A DNA stretch of 64,000 nucleotides from Flavobacterium haoranii (GTDB lineage Bacteria > Bacteroidota > Bacteroidia > Flavobacteriales > Flavobacteriaceae). Of the stretch, positions 61,601 to 64,000 are shown in pieces. The notes under the pieces are model-generated. The model worked only from the letters and a program-made list of their open reading frames with translations, did not search any database and was not told the origin of the DNA. The DNA lies in NCBI GenBank assembly GCA_003246205.1, contig QKBC01000009.1, forward strand, positions 124,001 to 188,000. Direction: 5' to 3'. Position 1 is the first letter of the stretch, and every line of letters begins with the position of its first letter. The position numbers were made by a program, and so were the translations under genes.

Positions 61601-62023
61601 TTACATTTGAAGAACAGCATAAAATGAGCAAACAACTCCCGCAGGACTCACTCCTCCTTGACCATCGGGATGGGGAATGGCTCTGGTAACACTTCCTACA
61701 AGTGCAGGAATTTGATTTTCTCCGTTAGGAATCTGAGGAACGACATAGCATAAATAGTCATAAATCCAAAGTGAACCGCTAACAATTCCTTTTCCTTGAA
61801 ACCACAAAGTAGCAGGACTTCCTTGTTGCATAGATCCTTTCAGTTCAAGCTCCCAACCCGTGTCATAGATTTTTCCTGATAAAGATCCATCAGATTGTGT
61901 TTCAATTTTTAAATTGCCCCGTCCAAATTCAAGAGCATTAAAATCCAATGTTAAATCAGGGTTATTGAGTAAACTTCTGTAGGTCCATAAACCGGAACCG
62001 AGGGTGTAATTAGGCTGTTTCAT
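61601..62023 (-). CDS. Unknown protein of the tyrosinase operon
   Basis: 140 residues, no signal peptide or membrane helix. I do not recognise the family. The sequence is beta-rich and Gly-rich: SGLWTYRSLLNNPDLTLDFN, FGRGNLKIETQSDGSLSGKI, WELELKGSMQQGSPATLWFQ, GSVTRAIPHPDGQ, suggesting a single beta-sandwich or lipocalin-like barrel of soluble type. It sits between the DJ-1 gene (24 bases) and the Cys-rich membrane gene (10 bases). It could act as a binding or caddie-like partner of the tyrosinase, which is only an inference from position. Confidence 0.7.
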   Translation of the reverse strand: MKQPNYTLGSGLWTYRSLLNNPDLTLDFNALEFGRGNLKIETQSDGSLSGKIYDTGWELELKGSMQQGSPATLWFQGKGIVSGSLWIYDYLCYVVPQIPNGENQIPALVGSVTRAIPHPDGQGGVSPAGVVCSFYAVLQM

Positions 62024-62047
62024 ATTATATAGTTGTATTAAAATTGT

Positions 62048-62755
62048 TTAGAGTAGTTTATTCACTTCAGCCACCATAGCCTTAGTAAAAGCTTCTTGTT
62101 GCTTTCGTAAAATTGCTGTTATCTCAATTGGAGCATGAGCCGGATCTCCTGAGTTTACAGGTGGATTAGGTTGATACTGAATAAAAAGCTGAGTCAATTC
62201 TGCTATTTCTTTACCTTTTATTCTCAAAACCAGTTCTAATGCCAGATCAAGAGAAGATGAGATTCCTCCTCCAGTAAATATTTTTTGTTTTTCATCTAAC
62301 AAAAAACGAGGATAACCCTCATGAATCGTCAAATTAAATTTAGAAGCCAATAATTCCAATGTAGGTATCTGTGACCAATAGGTTGTAGCTAAACAATTAT
62401 TTAAAACTCCGGAAGCAGCCAAAATAAAAGCCCCGGTACATACCGATCCTTTCCATAACGTTGTTTTAGAAACCTTACGAATAAAATCCAGATATTCATT
62501 ATTTTCCATGGTAGCTCCCACCCCATCAGAATTTCCTCCGGGAATAAAAAGAATATCGATTGTCGGACAATCTTCAAAAGTATAGTTAGGTGTTACAGGA
62601 ACTCCTTCTGTCGTTACAATAACTGCATCATTAGCAATCCAAATGGGTTTAAATCCAAATGGGGCAGCAAATACTTGAGTCGCCCCTGCAAAATCCATTA
62701 ACGTACAATTATGATACAATGGAATACCTACAATAATTGATTCTGTTCCCTCCAT
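62048..62755 (-). CDS. DJ-1/PfpI family protein, isonitrile hydratase-like
   Basis: 235 residues, cytoplasmic. The nucleophile elbow GSVCTGAFILAASG carries Cys106; Asp21 in TLMDFAGATQVF corresponds to the catalytic Asp of isonitrile hydratase, and FIPGGN is the usual strand-loop. In Pseudomonas isonitrile hydratase this Asp-Cys pair hydrates isonitriles to N-formamides; glutamine amidotransferase-like or glyoxalase-like activity is the alternative. The C-terminus is longer than in the minimal DJ-1 fold (helix EITAILRKQQEAFTKAMVAEV). It is the first gene of the tyrosinase operon. Confidence 0.82.
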   Translation of the reverse strand: MEGTESIIVGIPLYHNCTLMDFAGATQVFAAPFGFKPIWIANDAVIVTTEGVPVTPNYTFEDCPTIDILFIPGGNSDGVGATMENNEYLDFIRKVSKTTLWKGSVCTGAFILAASGVLNNCLATTYWSQIPTLELLASKFNLTIHEGYPRFLLDEKQKIFTGGGISSSLDLALELVLRIKGKEIAELTQLFIQYQPNPPVNSGDPAHAPIEITAILRKQQEAFTKAMVAEVNKLL

Positions 62756-63073
62756 AACTATAATTTTAAAATCATAAGTATTTTACTACCATAAAGTAAT
62801 GAGGTAATAAGCGAATTAAACAGCGTATTTATACTTGTTTTTCAAAAGAGTAGATTGTACCTGTTTCATTTAAATCTCATAAAATGAATATATTTGGATG
62901 TTTTTTACAACAATAACGAATCCAATTCAATCCATTTATTTATTAAAAACTACTTATTTCAAAAAAATAGCATCTTATTTTTAAACAAAAAGAATAAAAC
63001 ACATTATCAAATGAGATAAATTTACGTTTTTAACAAAAATCACGTGTTTTGTTCTGCTTTGAGAAACATTTCA
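62756..63073. other. AT-rich divergent intergenic region
   Basis: About 320 bases upstream of the tyrosinase operon (-) and the ilvE leader (+). No gene is visible. It must hold the promoter of the tyrosinase operon, but I find no convincing TAnnTTTG on the minus strand. Confidence 0.6.
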
Positions 63074-63081
63074 TAAATTTG
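63074..63081 (+). promoter_or_regulatory. ilvE leader promoter -7 element
   Basis: TAAATTTG, an exact TAnnTTTG match; a TTTG at 63048-63051 gives a spacing of 22 bases, slightly long. The transcript would start near 63087, 19 bases before the leader ATG. Confidence 0.6.
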
Positions 63082-63105
63082 TCACATCACCTTTTAAAGA
63101 AATAA

Positions 63106-63174
63106 ATGAAAAACTTATTTATCATTATCGTTGTCATTATTGTGATTCCTCAATTGCAGCGGATTGGTATTTAG
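63106..63174 (+). CDS. ilvE leader peptide (attenuator peptide), 22 codons
   Basis: An ATG-to-TAG frame of 22 codons starting MKNLF. Codons 6-14 are Ile, Ile, Ile, Val, Val, Ile, Ile, Val, Ile without a break; in all 8 Ile, 3 Val and 2 Leu make up 13 of 22 residues. The end reads PQLQRIGI. The position, between a promoter and an intrinsic terminator directly before a branched-chain aminotransferase gene, is that of a classical leader peptide. Scarcity of charged tRNA-Ile or tRNA-Val should stall the ribosome at codons 6-14. Too short for the usual gene finders. Confidence 0.85.
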   Translation: MKNLFIIIVVIIVIPQLQRIGI

Positions 63175-63196
63175 TTTTCTAAACATAAAAAAACAA

Positions 63197-63228
63197 CAAA
63201 CCTTCCGCTAAAAACGGAAGGTTTTTTT
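63197..63228 (+). terminator. Attenuator terminator of ilvE, with alternative antiterminator pairing
   Basis: AAACCTTCCG, loop CTAAAAA, CGGAAGGTTT, followed by a run of at least eight T. The 5' arm segment ACC-U-UCCGCU (63199-63208) can instead pair with AGCGGA-UU-GGU (63158-63168) in the last codons of the leader peptide: six plus three base pairs around a small internal loop. The two pairings exclude each other, as needed for attenuation. Confidence 0.85.
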
Positions 63229-63252
63229 TTGAAACAAACTAATATGTAATAT

Positions 63253-64000
63253 ATGTATTTTGATGACAAAACCATTTTGTATTTTGATGGCCAATTCACA
63301 AAAGCTGTAGAAGCCACCACTAACTTATACACACAAACCATGCACTACGGTTACGGAGTGTTTGAAGGTATAAGAGCTTATGAAACTGCAAACGGAACTA
63401 AAATTTTCAAAGCAGAAGAACATTTTGAACGCTTAAAAAATTCGTGCGAACAAATTCACATTCCTTATAAATACGACAATGAAGAACTCATTCAAAAAAC
63501 ATACGAAGTTCTAAAACTCAATAATCTCACAGACGCTTATATTCGCCCTCTGGTTTTCTGTAGCCCAAACATGGGAATTAGTCGTCCAAACGAAGTTTCT
63601 ATTATGATTTGTGCTTGGGAATGGGGTGCATACTTAGGCGAAAAATTATTAAATCTTAGCATTTCATCCTATTGCCGACCGCATCCTCGTTCAACCAAAG
63701 TGGAAGCTAAAGTCTGCGGACATTATGTCAACTCTATTTTAGCCTCAGTAGAAGCCAAAGACAAAGGTTTTGACGAAGCTTTACTTTTAGATTCAGAAGG
63801 CTATTTAGCAGAAGGTCCCGGTTCTAATCTTTTCTTCGAAAAAGATGGTAAATTATTTACACCAAAAAGAGGAAACATTCTTCCCGGAATTACGCGTTTC
63901 ACTGTTATTGATCTGTGTAAAGAACTAAACATCCCTGTCGAAGAAGGTTTGTACAAACCTGAAGATCTTCAAAATGCTGACAGTGCATTTTTATGCGGAA
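63253..64000 (+). CDS. ilvE: Branched-chain amino-acid aminotransferase, N-terminal part (cut by window edge)
   Basis: 249 codons are visible and the frame is open at the right edge. Class IV aminotransferase: MHYGYGVFEGIRAY near the N-terminus, IRPLVFCSPNMGI, the PLP lysine Lys153 in KVEAKVCGHYVNSILA, and EGPGSNLFFEKDGKLFTP with PGITRFTVIDL. It transfers the amino group between glutamate and the keto acids of Ile, Val and Leu in the cytoplasm. It lies 79 bases after a leader peptide rich in Ile and Val and a terminator, which very likely makes it, and any following genes, subject to attenuation by branched-chain amino-acid supply. Confidence 0.95.
   Translation, partial: MYFDDKTILYFDGQFTKAVEATTNLYTQTMHYGYGVFEGIRAYETANGTKIFKAEEHFERLKNSCEQIHIPYKYDNEELIQKTYEVLKLNNLTDAYIRPLVFCSPNMGISRPNEVSIMICAWEWGAYLGEKLLNLSISSYCRPHPRSTKVEAKVCGHYVNSILASVEAKDKGFDEALLLDSEGYLAEGPGSNLFFEKDGKLFTPKRGNILPGITRFTVIDLCKELNIPVEEGLYKPEDLQNADSAFLCG

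Noticed and set aside
61591..61635. Upstream start for the Cys-rich membrane protein
   Set aside because: It would overlap the preceding gene by 35 bases and adds an unusual N-terminus; the ATG at 61590 leaves a normal 10-base gap.

Overview
The window comes from a low-GC member of the Bacteroidota, most likely a Flavobacteriaceae species (Flavobacterium or a close relative). The evidence is the SusC/SusD pair, many proteins ending in type IX secretion (T9SS) sorting domains of both type A and type C, DUF2851, GEVED and putative-porin families, and promoters of the form TTG-N18-22-TAnnTTTG with no clear Shine-Dalgarno sequences. No tRNA, rRNA, CRISPR array, transposase or prophage was recognised. 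Both edges cut genes: a tail-fibre-like protein on the left and ilvE on the right.

Layout. 1-2.7 kb: end of a repeat protein and a secreted subtilisin. 2.8-8.4 kb (minus): a probable operon of an NSS amino-acid transporter, a tiny MetS-type subunit overlapping it by 4 bases, a helix-hairpin-helix protein and an acyl-CoA dehydrogenase, preceded by PspC-like and DUF2851 genes. 8.5-12.4 kb: a PNGase F-like glycoamidase, a CDF metal exporter and a CBS-domain cystathionine beta-synthase-like enzyme. 12.6-22.1 kb (minus): a putative porin, a T9SS subtilisin and a SusC-SusD-lipoprotein uptake locus. 22.3-25.6 kb: housekeeping genes rnhB, lipB and lysS. 25.6-29.1 kb (minus): a probable copper-handling module of an MbnP-like lipoprotein, an MbnH-like dihaem protein, an outer-membrane barrel with a Cys motif, and a small CNGKCH protein, with unusual structured intergenic RNA. 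29.2-32.8 kb: a Spy-like protein, then a hemL / glucosaminidase / PLP-desulfhydrase operon.

32.9-56.1 kb is the most striking accessory region: four very large secreted mosaic proteins (about 1280-1800 residues, T9SS type C ends) on the plus strand and two 610-residue T9SS type A proteins on the minus strand. The pair '610-residue protein diverging from a giant protein' occurs twice, and the giants and the 610-residue proteins appear to share one body module joined to different sorting signals. This looks like duplication and domain shuffling of a surface or extracellular-matrix protein family.

56.1-59.5 kb holds small conserved proteins, hutU and a DUF4136 lipoprotein. 59.5-62.8 kb (minus) is a four-gene operon: a DJ-1/PfpI (isonitrile-hydratase-like) enzyme, an unknown protein, a Cys-rich membrane protein and a cytoplasmic tyrosinase. 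The window closes with what looks like a complete ribosome-mediated attenuator before ilvE: a 22-codon leader peptide with 13 Ile/Val/Leu codons, an intrinsic terminator, and an alternative antiterminator pairing. The attenuator, the duplicated adhesin-like cluster, the tyrosinase operon and the copper module are the main points for follow-up.
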